A DNA stretch of 32,938 nucleotides from Nitrospira sp. (GCA_005116965.1 SWDG01000007.1:179822-212759); one strand, 5' to 3'; positions 6,703 to 14,811 are shown, numbered from the stretch's first letter. Numbers and translations: made by a program. Notes: generated by a model not told the origin, from the sequence alone.

Positions 6703-9700
6703 ATGACAGACTACCGCCCAGGCCTTTCAGGCCGCATCGCAGCCCTCTTCATCGACAGCAAGCTCACTCCGCTCATCATGTTGGGCGTGTTGTTGCTGGG
6801 CGTATTTGCAGTGGTCGTTACTCCTCGTGAGGAAGAACCGCAGATCGTGGTCCCGATGGCCGATGTCTGGCTGCCGTTTCCCGGCGCATCCGCCAAGGTC
6901 GTCGAAGAGCAACTTACCAAACCGTTTGAGCGCAAGCTCTCCGAGATCAAAGGCGTCGAGTATGTCTACTCGATCTCTCGGCCCGGCGGTGCGCTGATCA
7001 TCGTCCGCTTCTACGTCGGTCAGCCGATGGAACAGAGCCTGGTCGATCTCTACGACAAGTTGATGTCGAATCAAGACCTGTTGCCGCCCGGCGCTGAGCC
7101 TTTTCTTGTCAAGCCCAAGGATGTCAACGACGTGCCGATCGTCACCCTCACGATCTCCAGCGAGCGATACGGAGAATTCGAGCTCCATCGCCTGGCCAAA
7201 CAGGTATTGGAGGAGACCAAGAAGGTGCCCGGTACTTCGGCTGGGTTCATCGTCGGTGGACGGCCTCGCGAACTACGCATCCAGATCGACCCGACCAGAT
7301 TGAAAGCCTATGGACTGACGCCGTTGCAGGTCGCGAACGTGATACGCGGAGAGAATCGGGCGTTGTCGACGGGTCGGTTTGACAGTCGCAACCAAAGTTT
7401 TCTCGTGGAGACCGGCCGCTTCATACGATCGCGTGAAGATCTCGATGCGCTGGTCGTCGGGGTCAGTGAGCAGAGACCTGTGTACCTCCGTCAGGTCGCG
7501 GCGGTGACGGACGGGCCTGCGGAAGCGACGAGTTATGTCTGGTTCGGCCTTGGCGCTTCCAGCGCCCGTGAAACGTCAGACGTGAAACGTGAAGCGGGGC
7601 TCACGAACGACGCTTCACGAGATACGCTCGCCTCGCTGAGCGCGCGAAGCGGGCTTCACGAATTTCCCGCCGTGACGGTTGCCATCGCCAAGCAGGCTGG
7701 CATGAACGCCGTGACGGTTGCCGCGGACGTGATCCGCAAAGTCGAGGACATGAAAGGCGTGACTATTCCATCGGACGTGCGCGTGACGGTCACCCGTGAT
7801 TACGGAGAAACAGCACAAGAGAAGGCGAATGAACTCTTGTGGCATTTGCTCATCGCCGTCGTCGCGGTGGTCGGCTTCCTTGGAGTTGCCTTGGGACCGC
7901 AGCCGGCCCTTGTCGTGTCCATAGCGATCCCCCTCACGCTCGCCTTGACGTTGTTCACCTCAATGATCATCGGTTACACAATCAACCGCGTCACGCTCTT
8001 TGCCCTCATCTTTTCAATCGGTATTCTCGTGGATGACGCGATCGTGGTGGTCGAGAATACCTACCGGCATCTGAAGATGCGTCTCAGGCCCCATGACGAA
8101 GCCTCGATCCATGCCGTCGACGAAGTTGGGAATCCCACGATCCTGGCGACATTTACCGTCATCGCCGCCCTCCTGCCAATGGCGTTCGTGTCCGGGTTAA
8201 TGGGACCCTATATGAGACCGATTCCCGTCAACGCCTCTATCGCCATGTTTTTTTCGTTGTTGGTCGCCTTTGTCGTGATCCCCTGGTTTTGCCGGACTTG
8301 TTACCGTCCAGGAGTCGCGCTATCAGGGATTGACCATGAAGATGACGAGAGCGGACTCACAGCTCGGATCTATCGACGAGTCCTTTCTCCGTTACTGGCC
8401 CATCCGATGCTCGCGTATGCCTTTTTAGGAATTGTTGGACTGTTGCTCGCGGCGTCGACCCTGTTGTTCTACACCCGTCATGTCGTGGTGAAAATGCTCC
8501 CCTTCGACAACAAGAGTGAACTCCAACTGGTGATCGACATGCCGGAAGGGACGACACTTGAAGAGACCGCACAGGTCACGCAGGTGCTAGGACGATACGT
8601 GAAGACGATACCGGAAGTGCGGGATTATCAGGCCTATGTCGGCACGGCGTCGCCTTTTAACTTCAGCGGACTGGTCCGGCACTATTATCTACGGGAGCAA
8701 CCTCATGAGGCCGACATTCAGCTCAATCTGGTCGCGAAACAGGACCGAGCCTCCCAAAGTCATGAGATCGCTCAACGAATTCGCCCACCGGTGCAACAGA
8801 TCGCTCATGAATACGGAGCGAACGTGAAGATTGTCGAAGTGCCGCCGGGGCCGCCTGTGCAATCAGTTCTGGTGGCGGAAGTCTACGGTCCCGATTACGG
8901 CAGGCAACTCGCTGTCGCTCGCGAGATTCGGAGGCTGTTCGAATCCACGCCTGGAGTGGTCGATGTGGATGATTATATTGAGGCTGACCAAGTGAAATAT
9001 GTCTTCACGGTCGATCGGGCGAAAGCGGCCCTCGCCGGTATTCCATCCGAGGACATTGTGAACACGCTGCGTATGGCGCTCCAGGGGGCGAAGGTCGGGC
9101 TGGTCCATATTCCTCAGGAGAAGAGTCCGGTTCACATCGTGCTCCGCCTGCCGCTCGCCGAGCGGACAGGCCTGGAGCATCTGGGCGAGATCGGGCTGCG
9201 GACGAGCACCGGCGGCATGGTCCAATTGTCCGAACTGCTTAAGATAGAACGGACCGTTCAAGACAAGGCGATCTATCACAAGAACCAAAAGCCGGTGGTC
9301 TACGTGGTCGCGGATGTGGGAGGCCCCGGGGCGGAGCAAGCGGAAAGTCCCGTGTACGGTGTTCTCGGAGTGGGAAAAAAACTGGAAGAGTTTCGACCGG
9401 CGGAAGGGTATCAGATCGAGCAGTCCTATGCCTCGCAGCCGTGGTCGGAAGAGAAGATCGCCATGAAGTGGGATGGCGAATGGCACATCACGTATGAAAC
9501 ATTCCGTGACATGGGGATCGCGTTTGCCGTGGCCATGTTGCTGATTTATCTCTTGATCGTCGGGCAGTTCCAATCGTTCATGACTCCGTTGATCATCATG
9601 GCTCCTATCCCGCTCACGCTGATCGGCATTCTGCCAGGCCATTGGCTGACGGGATCGTACTTCACCGCCACGTCCATGATCGGCTTCATCGCGCTCGCCG

Positions 9701-10056
9701 GCATCATCGTGAGAAACTCCATCCTCCTGGTCGATTTCATTCAGCTGCAAGAACGGGCGGGTGTTGCGTTGTCAGAAGCCGTCATCAAGGCGGGCGCGAT
9801 TCGGACGCGTCCCATCGTACTGACTGCGGCGGCATTGATGGTAGGGGCCTTCGTCATCATTCTCGATCCCATCTTCCAAGGGCTGGCTGTCTCGCTGCTC
9901 TTTGGTGTCGGCGCGTCGACATTGCTGACCCTCGTCGTGATTCCGGTGTTGTACTACCATGTGATGGGGAGGCCACGAGGGTTAAGTCCAGAGGGTATTC
10001 ACGCGACGCTGGGAAATGGAGAGATGCCGTCTCTCGCTTCGAACGGTCACGGGTAG
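6703..10056 (+). CDS. RND efflux pump, inner-membrane permease subunit
   Basis: A 1117-residue transporter of the AcrB/HAE or multidrug class, which uses the proton gradient to export hydrophobic compounds through the adaptor. Both halves are present: helix 1 at about residues 20-42, two periplasmic loops, and two groups of membrane helices (about 375-560 and 930-1090). The proton-relay pair D444-D445 is visible in VDDAIVVVEN, and the second-half motif IVRNSILLVDF is at about residues 1002-1012. PFPGASAKVVEEQL and GVEYVYSISRPGG are typical of the first porter domain. About 35 residues (285-319) between SYVWFGLG and FPAVTVAIAK are low in complexity and derive from a DNA repeat. ATG 6703 has no clear ribosome site. 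The substrate is not evident; the heavy-metal (CusA) Met signature was not seen. Confidence 0.93.
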   Translation: MTDYRPGLSGRIAALFIDSKLTPLIMLGVLLLGVFAVVVTPREEEPQIVVPMADVWLPFPGASAKVVEEQLTKPFERKLSEIKGVEYVYSISRPGGALIIVRFYVGQPMEQSLVDLYDKLMSNQDLLPPGAEPFLVKPKDVNDVPIVTLTISSERYGEFELHRLAKQVLEETKKVPGTSAGFIVGGRPRELRIQIDPTRLKAYGLTPLQVANVIRGENRALSTGRFDSRNQSFLVETGRFIRSREDLDALVVGVSEQRPVYLRQVAAVTDGPAEATSYVWFGLGASSARETSDVKREAGLTNDASRDTLASLSARSGLHEFPAVTVAIAKQAGMNAVTVAADVIRKVEDMKGVTIPSDVRVTVTRDYGETAQEKANELLWHLLIAVVAVVGFLGVALGPQPALVVSIAIPLTLALTLFTSMIIGYTINRVTLFALIFSIGILVDDAIVVVENTYRHLKMRLRPHDEASIHAVDEVGNPTILATFTVIAALLPMAFVSGLMGPYMRPIPVNASIAMFFSLLVAFVVIPWFCRTCYRPGVALSGIDHEDDESGLTARIYRRVLSPLLAHPMLAYAFLGIVGLLLAASTLLFYTRHVVVKMLPFDNKSELQLVIDMPEGTTLEETAQVTQVLGRYVKTIPEVRDYQAYVGTASPFNFSGLVRHYYLREQPHEADIQLNLVAKQDRASQSHEIAQRIRPPVQQIAHEYGANVKIVEVPPGPPVQSVLVAEVYGPDYGRQLAVAREIRRLFESTPGVVDVDDYIEADQVKYVFTVDRAKAALAGIPSEDIVNTLRMALQGAKVGLVHIPQEKSPVHIVLRLPLAERTGLEHLGEIGLRTSTGGMVQLSELLKIERTVQDKAIYHKNQKPVVYVVADVGGPGAEQAESPVYGVLGVGKKLEEFRPAEGYQIEQSYASQPWSEEKIAMKWDGEWHITYETFRDMGIAFAVAMLLIYLLIVGQFQSFMTPLIIMAPIPLTLIGILPGHWLTGSYFTATSMIGFIALAGIIVRNSILLVDFIQLQERAGVALSEAVIKAGAIRTRPIVLTAAALMVGAFVIILDPIFQGLAVSLLFGVGASTLLTLVVIPVLYYHVMGRPRGLSPEGIHATLGNGEMPSLASNGHG
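7567..7660. repeat. Repeat-derived insertion inside the RND pump gene
   Basis: CGTGAAACGT occurs twice in direct orientation (7567-7576 and 7581-7590). CGTGAAGCG (7588-7596) is the perfect inverse complement of CGCTTCACG (7611-7619), and GCTTCACG recurs at 7653-7660 where it closes a further small hairpin (GAAGC-GG-GCTTC). The stretch adds whole codons and no stop to the pump reading frame, producing the Ser/Ala/Arg-rich segment at residues about 285-319. Confidence 0.7.
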
Positions 10057-10224
10057 GCCCAGCCTCGTGTAGCGGTTAGAATTTGGAAAGAGGCTGCTGC
10101 GGAGAAGCTAGGGATTGGCCTTGGTTTTGTCAAATACCTTACTAGGAATGAGAGTTGTTTTTCAGGATGAGCGTCCACGCTCTTGCTCGGCCGTGACTCC
10201 AGGCCTAAAATTACAGACTTGCCT

Positions 10225-11787
10225 ATGCCGTCCAAATCCACGAAGAACAGTCCGAGCCGACGAGCTGTGCGTGGGCGAACTAACCCGCGCCCGCACTCTA
10301 GTAAGGTCACGCCGAAGGAAGATCTCTTCGACAAGGCTTTTCGTTTAAGTCCCCACCCGATCGGCATCACGGAACTGAACACCGGGCGCTGTCTCGATAT
10401 CAACGACGCCTGCCTCCAGATCTATGGGTTTCAGCGACACGAGGTGATTGGGAAGACGACGCTGATGTTGGGGATCTGGCCCGATCCTCAAGAGCGAGCC
10501 AAGTTGATCGATCGACTTCGATCGGAAGGTTCGGTCAGAAATGCCGAAGTGTCGATGCAGATGAAGAATAACGACCTGCGTCACTTCCTTATCTCAACCG
10601 ACCTGATCACCATCAACGGAAAGCGATGTCTGCTGACGATCGGCAGCGACATCACCGAACGCAAACAAGCCGAGGGAGCACTGCGCGAGCTCAACGAGCT
10701 GCTCGAACATCGAATCACCGAACGTACGGCGGCGTTATGCACCGTGCAAGCGAGACAGCAGCTCCTGTTGCAATCCACCCCGGTGGTGCTCTATGCGCGC
10801 AGCACCACCGGTGACTTCAGCACGACATTCATCAGCGAGAACGTTGTCGAGCAACTCGGTTATAGCCCGCATGATTTTGTGGAACATTCAGACTTTTGGG
10901 TCACCCGCCTTCATCCCGACGATCGCTCGCAGGTGCTCGCCCATCTCTCAACCGTTCTTGAACAGGAGCGCCGCGTCTATGAATACCGATTCCGTCATCG
11001 GGACGGGAAGTATCGCTGGTTGTACGATGAGGTGCGCATCCTTCACGATCAGGCCGGTGTGCCGGTTGAGCTCATCGGGTTCCAGATCGACGTCACCAGG
11101 CGCAAGCGAGCCGAGGAGGAATTGCATCGGCATCAGACGAAACTGGAGAAACTGACCGCGAAACTGCTCACGGCGCAAGAGCTCGAACGACAACGCATTG
11201 CGCGCGAGCTGCACGACGATATCACGCAACGGCTGGCGAGTCTGGCGCTCGATGCCGGCTCGCTCGAACGATTGTGTACATCCAAGCCGGCCCTGTTGCC
11301 ATACTGTCGGAATGTTCGAGAGGCGGCCGAACGGCTTGCGGATGACGTCCACACCTTCGCCTACCGGCTCCACCCCTCCAGTCTGGAACATCTAGGCCTC
11401 GAAGCGGCGATTCAGGATCATACCCACGAGTTTGCACAGCGCACGGCGCTTGCCGTTCGGTACGTCTCCCGAAACGTGTCGAAAGCGATTCCCATCGAGA
11501 TGGCCACCTGCCTCTATCGTGTGACGCAAGAATCCCTCCAAAATGTGCTGAAGCATGCCGAAGCCTCGATGGTTGTGGTGCGATTGCTTGGGACTTCCAC
11601 AGGAGTCGGGGTCTGTATCCTCGATGATGGGAAAGGATTTGAGGGGAAGGAAGCCCGCAGTCGAGGGCTCGGACTCCTCAGCATGGAAGAGCGGGTTCGT
11701 TTGGCGGAGGGCACGTTCCACATCCGGACGCGCCCAGGTGACGGGACGGAAGTGCATGCATGGGTGCCGCTTCCCGATGTCCGATAG
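10225..11787 (+). CDS. PAS-PAS sensor histidine kinase, NarL/DegS type (HisKA_3)
   Basis: A 520-residue soluble kinase that should phosphorylate the response regulator encoded next. From the ATG at 10225 the order is: a basic N terminus, PAS domain 1 (about 30-150, ending GSDITERKQAE, the usual PAC end), a short coiled linker (about 150-180), PAS domain 2 (about 185-295, with HPDD and YRFRHRDGKYRWLYDE), a HisKA_3 dimerisation helix with the phosphoacceptor H330 in RIARELHDDITQRLA, and a HATPase domain (ESLQNVLKHAEAS, DDGKGFEG, GLGLLSMEERVRL). There is no membrane helix, so it senses an internal signal; no haem or Cys ligand pattern is obvious. TTG 10183 would add 14 residues; I prefer ATG 10225. 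The partner regulator begins about 65 bases after the stop. Confidence 0.9.
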   Translation: MPSKSTKNSPSRRAVRGRTNPRPHSSKVTPKEDLFDKAFRLSPHPIGITELNTGRCLDINDACLQIYGFQRHEVIGKTTLMLGIWPDPQERAKLIDRLRSEGSVRNAEVSMQMKNNDLRHFLISTDLITINGKRCLLTIGSDITERKQAEGALRELNELLEHRITERTAALCTVQARQQLLLQSTPVVLYARSTTGDFSTTFISENVVEQLGYSPHDFVEHSDFWVTRLHPDDRSQVLAHLSTVLEQERRVYEYRFRHRDGKYRWLYDEVRILHDQAGVPVELIGFQIDVTRRKRAEEELHRHQTKLEKLTAKLLTAQELERQRIARELHDDITQRLASLALDAGSLERLCTSKPALLPYCRNVREAAERLADDVHTFAYRLHPSSLEHLGLEAAIQDHTHEFAQRTALAVRYVSRNVSKAIPIEMATCLYRVTQESLQNVLKHAEASMVVVRLLGTSTGVGVCILDDGKGFEGKEARSRGLGLLSMEERVRLAEGTFHIRTRPGDGTEVHAWVPLPDVR

Positions 11788-11798
11788 GAGGTCGCTCC

Positions 11799-11834
11799 AT
11801 GACGCGTGGACTCCGAGCGAGCAACCGATGCTGA
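11799..11834 (+). other. Eleven-codon open frame with a strong ribosome site before the regulator gene
   Basis: AGGAGG at 11786-11791, overlapping the kinase stop, sits seven bases before ATG 11799, the best initiation signal in the area. The frame from this ATG (MTRGLRASNRC) stops at TGA 11832-11834. The response regulator is open in another frame from GTG 11806 and has ATG 11854. Removing one base near 11805 would join the strong start to the regulator frame. It is either a leader peptide or the sign of an indel. Confidence 0.35.
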
Positions 11835-11853
11835 TCCAGATGTGAGCACAACA

Positions 11854-12519
11854 ATGAATGGAGTGACGCCGAGGCCGCGGGTGCTCTTAGCCGACGATCA
11901 CAGCTTGATGCTCGCCGGTCTGCGCCGGCTTGTCGAAGAGACCTGCGAGGTTGTCGGCGCGGTGGAAGACGGCCGGGCACTGGTAGAGGCGGCTCAGCGC
12001 TTGGAGCCCGACCTGATCCTTCTGGATATCAGCATGCCGTTGCTCAACGGTATCGACGCCGCGCGTCAGATCCGGAAGCTCCATCACTCGGCCAAGCTTA
12101 TTTTTCTGACCATGCATACGAGCCCGAGCTATGTGACGGAGGCGTTCCACGTCGGCGCGAGCGGCTACCTCCTGAAGCGGTCGGCGCCCATGGAGCTGCC
12201 GCTGGCGATTGAGGCCGTGCTGAAGGGGCAGCAATATTTGACGCCCTCGATCACCAAGCCGGTGCTTGCGCAGACGATGGAGCGAGAAGAGGCACCGGCG
12301 ATCAAAGGTTCTGTAGTGGAACTCACTCCACGGCAGCGTGAAGTCTTACAGTTGATCGGCGAAGGCAAGGGGACCAAAGCGATCGCCTCTCTGCTCCATG
12401 TGTCCGTGAAAACCATCGAATTTCACAAGACCTGCCTCATGAAGCAACTGAATCTTCACACGACGGGAGAATTGATGCGCTACGCCATCACGCAGGGCCT
12501 CGCGAGTGATCAACTGTAA
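11854..12519 (+). CDS. LuxR/NarL-family response regulator
   Basis: A 221-residue two-domain regulator, the likely partner of the kinase just upstream. The receiver domain starts with RVLLADDHSLM, has the phosphoacceptor D58 in LLDISMP, the Thr of FLTMHTS and the Lys of YLLKRSA. The C-terminal GerE-type helix-turn-helix is complete: LTPRQREVLQLIGEGKGTKA, then VSVKTIEFHKTCLMKQL. It should bind DNA as a dimer when phosphorylated. The start is uncertain. ATG 11854 gives a normal N terminus; the same frame is open back to GTG 11806, and the strong ribosome site at 11786-11791 points to an ATG in another frame. Confidence 0.92.
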   Translation: MNGVTPRPRVLLADDHSLMLAGLRRLVEETCEVVGAVEDGRALVEAAQRLEPDLILLDISMPLLNGIDAARQIRKLHHSAKLIFLTMHTSPSYVTEAFHVGASGYLLKRSAPMELPLAIEAVLKGQQYLTPSITKPVLAQTMEREEAPAIKGSVVELTPRQREVLQLIGEGKGTKAIASLLHVSVKTIEFHKTCLMKQLNLHTTGELMRYAITQGLASDQL

Positions 12520-12542
12520 CCTCTTCCGTAGTCCTATAGACT

Positions 12543-12720
12543 TCGCGATAGAAGATCGTCGACATGGTTGCGCCCAGTAGCTGACGGCGCGGGAACCTTT
12601 CTCTGCCACCACACACACCTCGTTGAGGCTTCGAAAGAGCCGTTCGGCCATCCCATTCTGTCCCGGTGTAAACGGGAGATGAACTCTTAAGTAGCCGATA
12701 GGTTCTCTCCGACTACAGAC
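12543..12720 (-). pseudogene. Relic of an IS3-like transposase (integrase C-terminal part)
   Basis: On the reverse strand, from about 12690 downwards, the translation contains FTPGQNGMAERLFRSLNEV, matching the TPGQNGMAERFxRSLKEE stretch of DDE integrase-type transposases just around the catalytic Glu. The similarity fades after about 25 residues (VVAEKGSRAVSYWAQP) and no start, DDE aspartates or terminal repeats are visible. It is therefore a short leftover of an insertion sequence, not an active element. Confidence 0.6.
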
Positions 12721-12816
12721 CCGGCAAGAATCTCATCGAAAACTAGGTCGCTTACCAGTTCATAAGAAGTCCTATTTGTTCTAGGGTGTCAACTCAAAAC
12801 ACAAGGAGGAGACTCT

Positions 12817-13032
12817 ATGGACACGACAACACTCATTGGTCGAGTCAAGGTCACCTTGGAGCAAGTGGGTACGGACTGTCCGCTGGAAGAAATGATGGAC
12901 CTCTGTCCTGATTTGACGTGGAATCAGATGTTTCTCGCCATCGATGACTTGAGTAGAAGGGGAGAAGTGCAGCTGACGATGGAAGCCGACAGGACATACA
13001 GGGTACAGGTCCGTCGTTCTGAGGCGAGCTAG
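12817..13032 (+). CDS. Small protein, possible winged-helix fold
   Basis: A 71-residue soluble protein with an excellent ribosome site (ACAAGGAGGAGACTCT before ATG). The end, DDLSRRGEVQLTMEADRTYRV, has the shape of the recognition helix plus two-stranded wing of a winged-helix domain, and the earlier LEEMMDLCPDLTWNQMFLAI could supply the preceding helices. This is a pattern-based guess; I do not recognise the family. It lies between the transposase relic and the small Cys-pair protein. Confidence 0.65.
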   Translation: MDTTTLIGRVKVTLEQVGTDCPLEEMMDLCPDLTWNQMFLAIDDLSRRGEVQLTMEADRTYRVQVRRSEAS

Positions 13033-13110
13033 AGCCTGAGTATGTGAGTACAGGAGGAGTTCGCTCATCTACAGGAGTTGTGATAATTCCCAGGGGGAAC
13101 GGAGGTGTCT

Positions 13111-13284
13111 ATGTACATCCAGGTACTTCAGAACACGGAGGAAGAAAGCGGCACAACCATCCTCAACCGTGCATGCGCTCATCAACGTCTTATTGATGAT
13201 ATTTTGACCAGAGGTGGCAAACGCACAGGCAAGGTTCGTTGTCTTGAATGTGGCGCTGAGATCGACGATCCATATCGCGGTTAG
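13111..13284 (+). CDS. Small Cys-pair (zinc-ribbon-like) protein, copy 1
   Basis: A 57-residue protein with GGAGG about nine bases before ATG 13111. The second half has the ordered motif C-A-H-Q-RLIDDILT, then GKRTGKVRCLECGAEIDDPY. The spacing C-x-H ... C-x2-C suggests a single metal site. A clear paralogue lies at 21482-21724, sharing H-x-RLIDD(I/V)LT, GKRTG(K/Q)VRCLECG and DPY. I do not recognise a named family. The conservation of the pattern between two otherwise divergent copies shows it is a real gene. It is followed by the receiver-only regulator 115 bases later. Confidence 0.75.
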   Translation: MYIQVLQNTEEESGTTILNRACAHQRLIDDILTRGGKRTGKVRCLECGAEIDDPYRG

Positions 13285-13399
13285 AGATAACTGACTTGTT
13301 CGAATGAAGCGTTCCTATTCCAATGTCGAATCACCTTCTTCAAGAATAGATTGATGATTCTTCTGAGGAAAGCACCAGATGAACCAATAGGAGTGCCGT

Positions 13400-13864
13400 A
13401 TGTCGATAGGTTCAGTCTCCCATGCGCAGAGTTCCGTCGCTGATCGGACGAAGATAAAATCTATTCGCGTGCTTCTGGTGGACGACCACTTCCTCGTCCG
13501 GCAAGGATTACGGAAGTATCTGAGCCATCATCTCGACATTGAATTGGTGGGTGAGGCTACGGATGGGGAAGAGGCGGTGAAGCTGACAGACCTGCTCAAG
13601 CCTGATGTCGTAGTGATGGACATTCACATGCCGAGAATGAACGGTATCGAAGCGACAGAATCCATCATGCGAAAGCATCCTCACATGCCGGTCATTGGCC
13701 TCTCGTTTTATCTTGGAAATGGGAATCGAGAAGCGTTTTTGGATGCTGGTGCCTGCCTGTTGCTGGAAAAGGGAACGGCGCATAAATATCTGCCCCATGC
13801 GATTTATCAGGTGGTCGGCAAGAGCATCGATGCCAGCTCGCCCGGTCACTGTTCCCTCGCATAG
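13400..13864 (+). CDS. Receiver-only response regulator (NarL-type REC without DNA-binding domain)
   Basis: A 154-residue protein whose residues 22-140 form a complete receiver domain of the NarL type: VLLVDDHFLVRQGL, D74 in VVVMDIHMPRMNGIEA, the Ser of GLSFYL in place of the usual Thr, and the conserved Lys in LLEKGTA. After it there are only about 14 residues and no helix-turn-helix. It may accept phosphate from the kinase at 10225 and act by protein contact or as a phosphate sink, or it may be a regulator that lost its output domain. ATAGGAG lies ahead of ATG 13400. Confidence 0.88.
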   Translation: MSIGSVSHAQSSVADRTKIKSIRVLLVDDHFLVRQGLRKYLSHHLDIELVGEATDGEEAVKLTDLLKPDVVVMDIHMPRMNGIEATESIMRKHPHMPVIGLSFYLGNGNREAFLDAGACLLLEKGTAHKYLPHAIYQVVGKSIDASSPGHCSLA

Positions 13865-13981
13865 CGGAAGAGCCGCCAAAAGGGCACGCACCTTCTCCTC
13901 AAACTCATCAAACCTATCCCCCTGACCTGTCGCTTTCTGCAACAGCGGTAGTTTCACTGCTGGAGCAAGACTCTCCTAAAC

Positions 13982-14233
13982 TCAATCTGTTCCCCGTGTG
14001 GCTAACTTCCTGCAAGTTGTGATCTTTAAATGTGAACTTGCATTGGCTGGGAACCTGCCCTCGCAGCACCAGCTCATCTTGATCTCGATGGCCTTCGCCT
14101 TCTGAGATTTCGAGTGATGTACTCGGAGCCTCCCGTCCTTGAAGTCGGCAGACACCCTCCTCCCATCCGCATCTTCCCGAAGGGAGAAACTGCGCACGAA
14201 GCTTCCGTAGGCGCGTTGGCAATGTGGGCGTGA
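13982..14233 (-). pseudogene. Relic of an Hsp20 small heat-shock protein gene
   Basis: On the reverse strand the frame reads QRAYGSFVRSFSLREDADG followed by RRVSADFKDGRLRVHHSKS and KAKAIEIK. These match, in order, the RAYGSFxRSFxLP strand, the A-x3-n-G-x-L alpha-crystallin signature and the C-terminal I-x-I tail of Hsp20. The frame is stopped at 14234-14236, just before the place where the first part of the alpha-crystallin domain should be, and no N-terminal region is found further out. The gene has therefore lost its 5' half. Confidence 0.7.
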
Positions 14234-14811
14234 TCAGCCGCAGGTCGTTGGAATGCCTGCGCCATATGGCCGGTCTGCTCATCGGCCGGACTGGTGTGGG
14301 GGGGGCGCCAACGCTCGTTGGGTGGTAGTTCGACTGAGATTCGTGTCTCTCATCGTGATCTCCTCACTGAAGTCCTATGCTCTGTCGTCCGCCGACAGAA
14401 CTATGACCGGCTCTCAATGGTCCCCTCCTCTGGATCACTCTCTGAAGGAAGCTGAAAGTTCAGAGGACAGACTGGTCACAATCGCTCAGCTGTGAACATT
14501 TGACCTGGTAGCCGCAGGCCGTTGTTTGCAAAGAGTCAGGCGGCAGATGGGTGCTTCGTCGTGGAGGACGATATTGAGGAGGAAAGTGTGCACGTGCATC
14601 TGTCCTCCTCGTAAACAAAACCTATCTTGCAGACCCCAATATGAAGAAACTGCCTATGAGCAATTGTGACCAGATCGCGGCCGATCCTTTTGCCATACTG
14701 ACTCGTAACGGGAGACTGGGGATGCCTCTGACCCAGACAGTGTGTTTGATCACAATTTGACATGGATGTGGCTGGTAGGCCTAGACACAAATACAAAAAG
14801 GAGAGTTTGCC
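14234..14811. other. Intergenic region with a hairpin and weak promoter-like sequence
   Basis: About 580 bases without a recognisable gene. It includes the inverted repeat at 14576-14610. TTGACA at 14757-14762 could be the -35 box of the gene at 14812, with a poor -10 (TAGACA) about 19 bases later. The long reverse-strand open frame here is antisense to the stress-protein gene and is not convincing. Confidence 0.35.
14576..14610. repeat. Long inverted repeat centred on TGCACGTGCA
   Basis: GAGGAGGA (14576-14583) pairs with TCCTCCTC (14603-14610), and the centre holds the perfect ten-base palindrome TGCACGTGCA (14589-14598). The whole can fold into one hairpin with a small internal mismatch. 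No T run follows, so a terminator is unlikely; it may be a regulator site or an RNA structure. Confidence 0.4.

Noticed and set aside
8863-9750. Reverse-strand open frame of 295 codons
   Set aside because: It is antisense to the second half of the RND pump and rich in His, Asp and Arg; a shadow of a high-GC gene.
14747-14762. FNR-like site (TTGAT-CACA-ATTTG) upstream of the stress protein
   Set aside because: Only the left half matches the FNR consensus; the right half matches at two of five positions.
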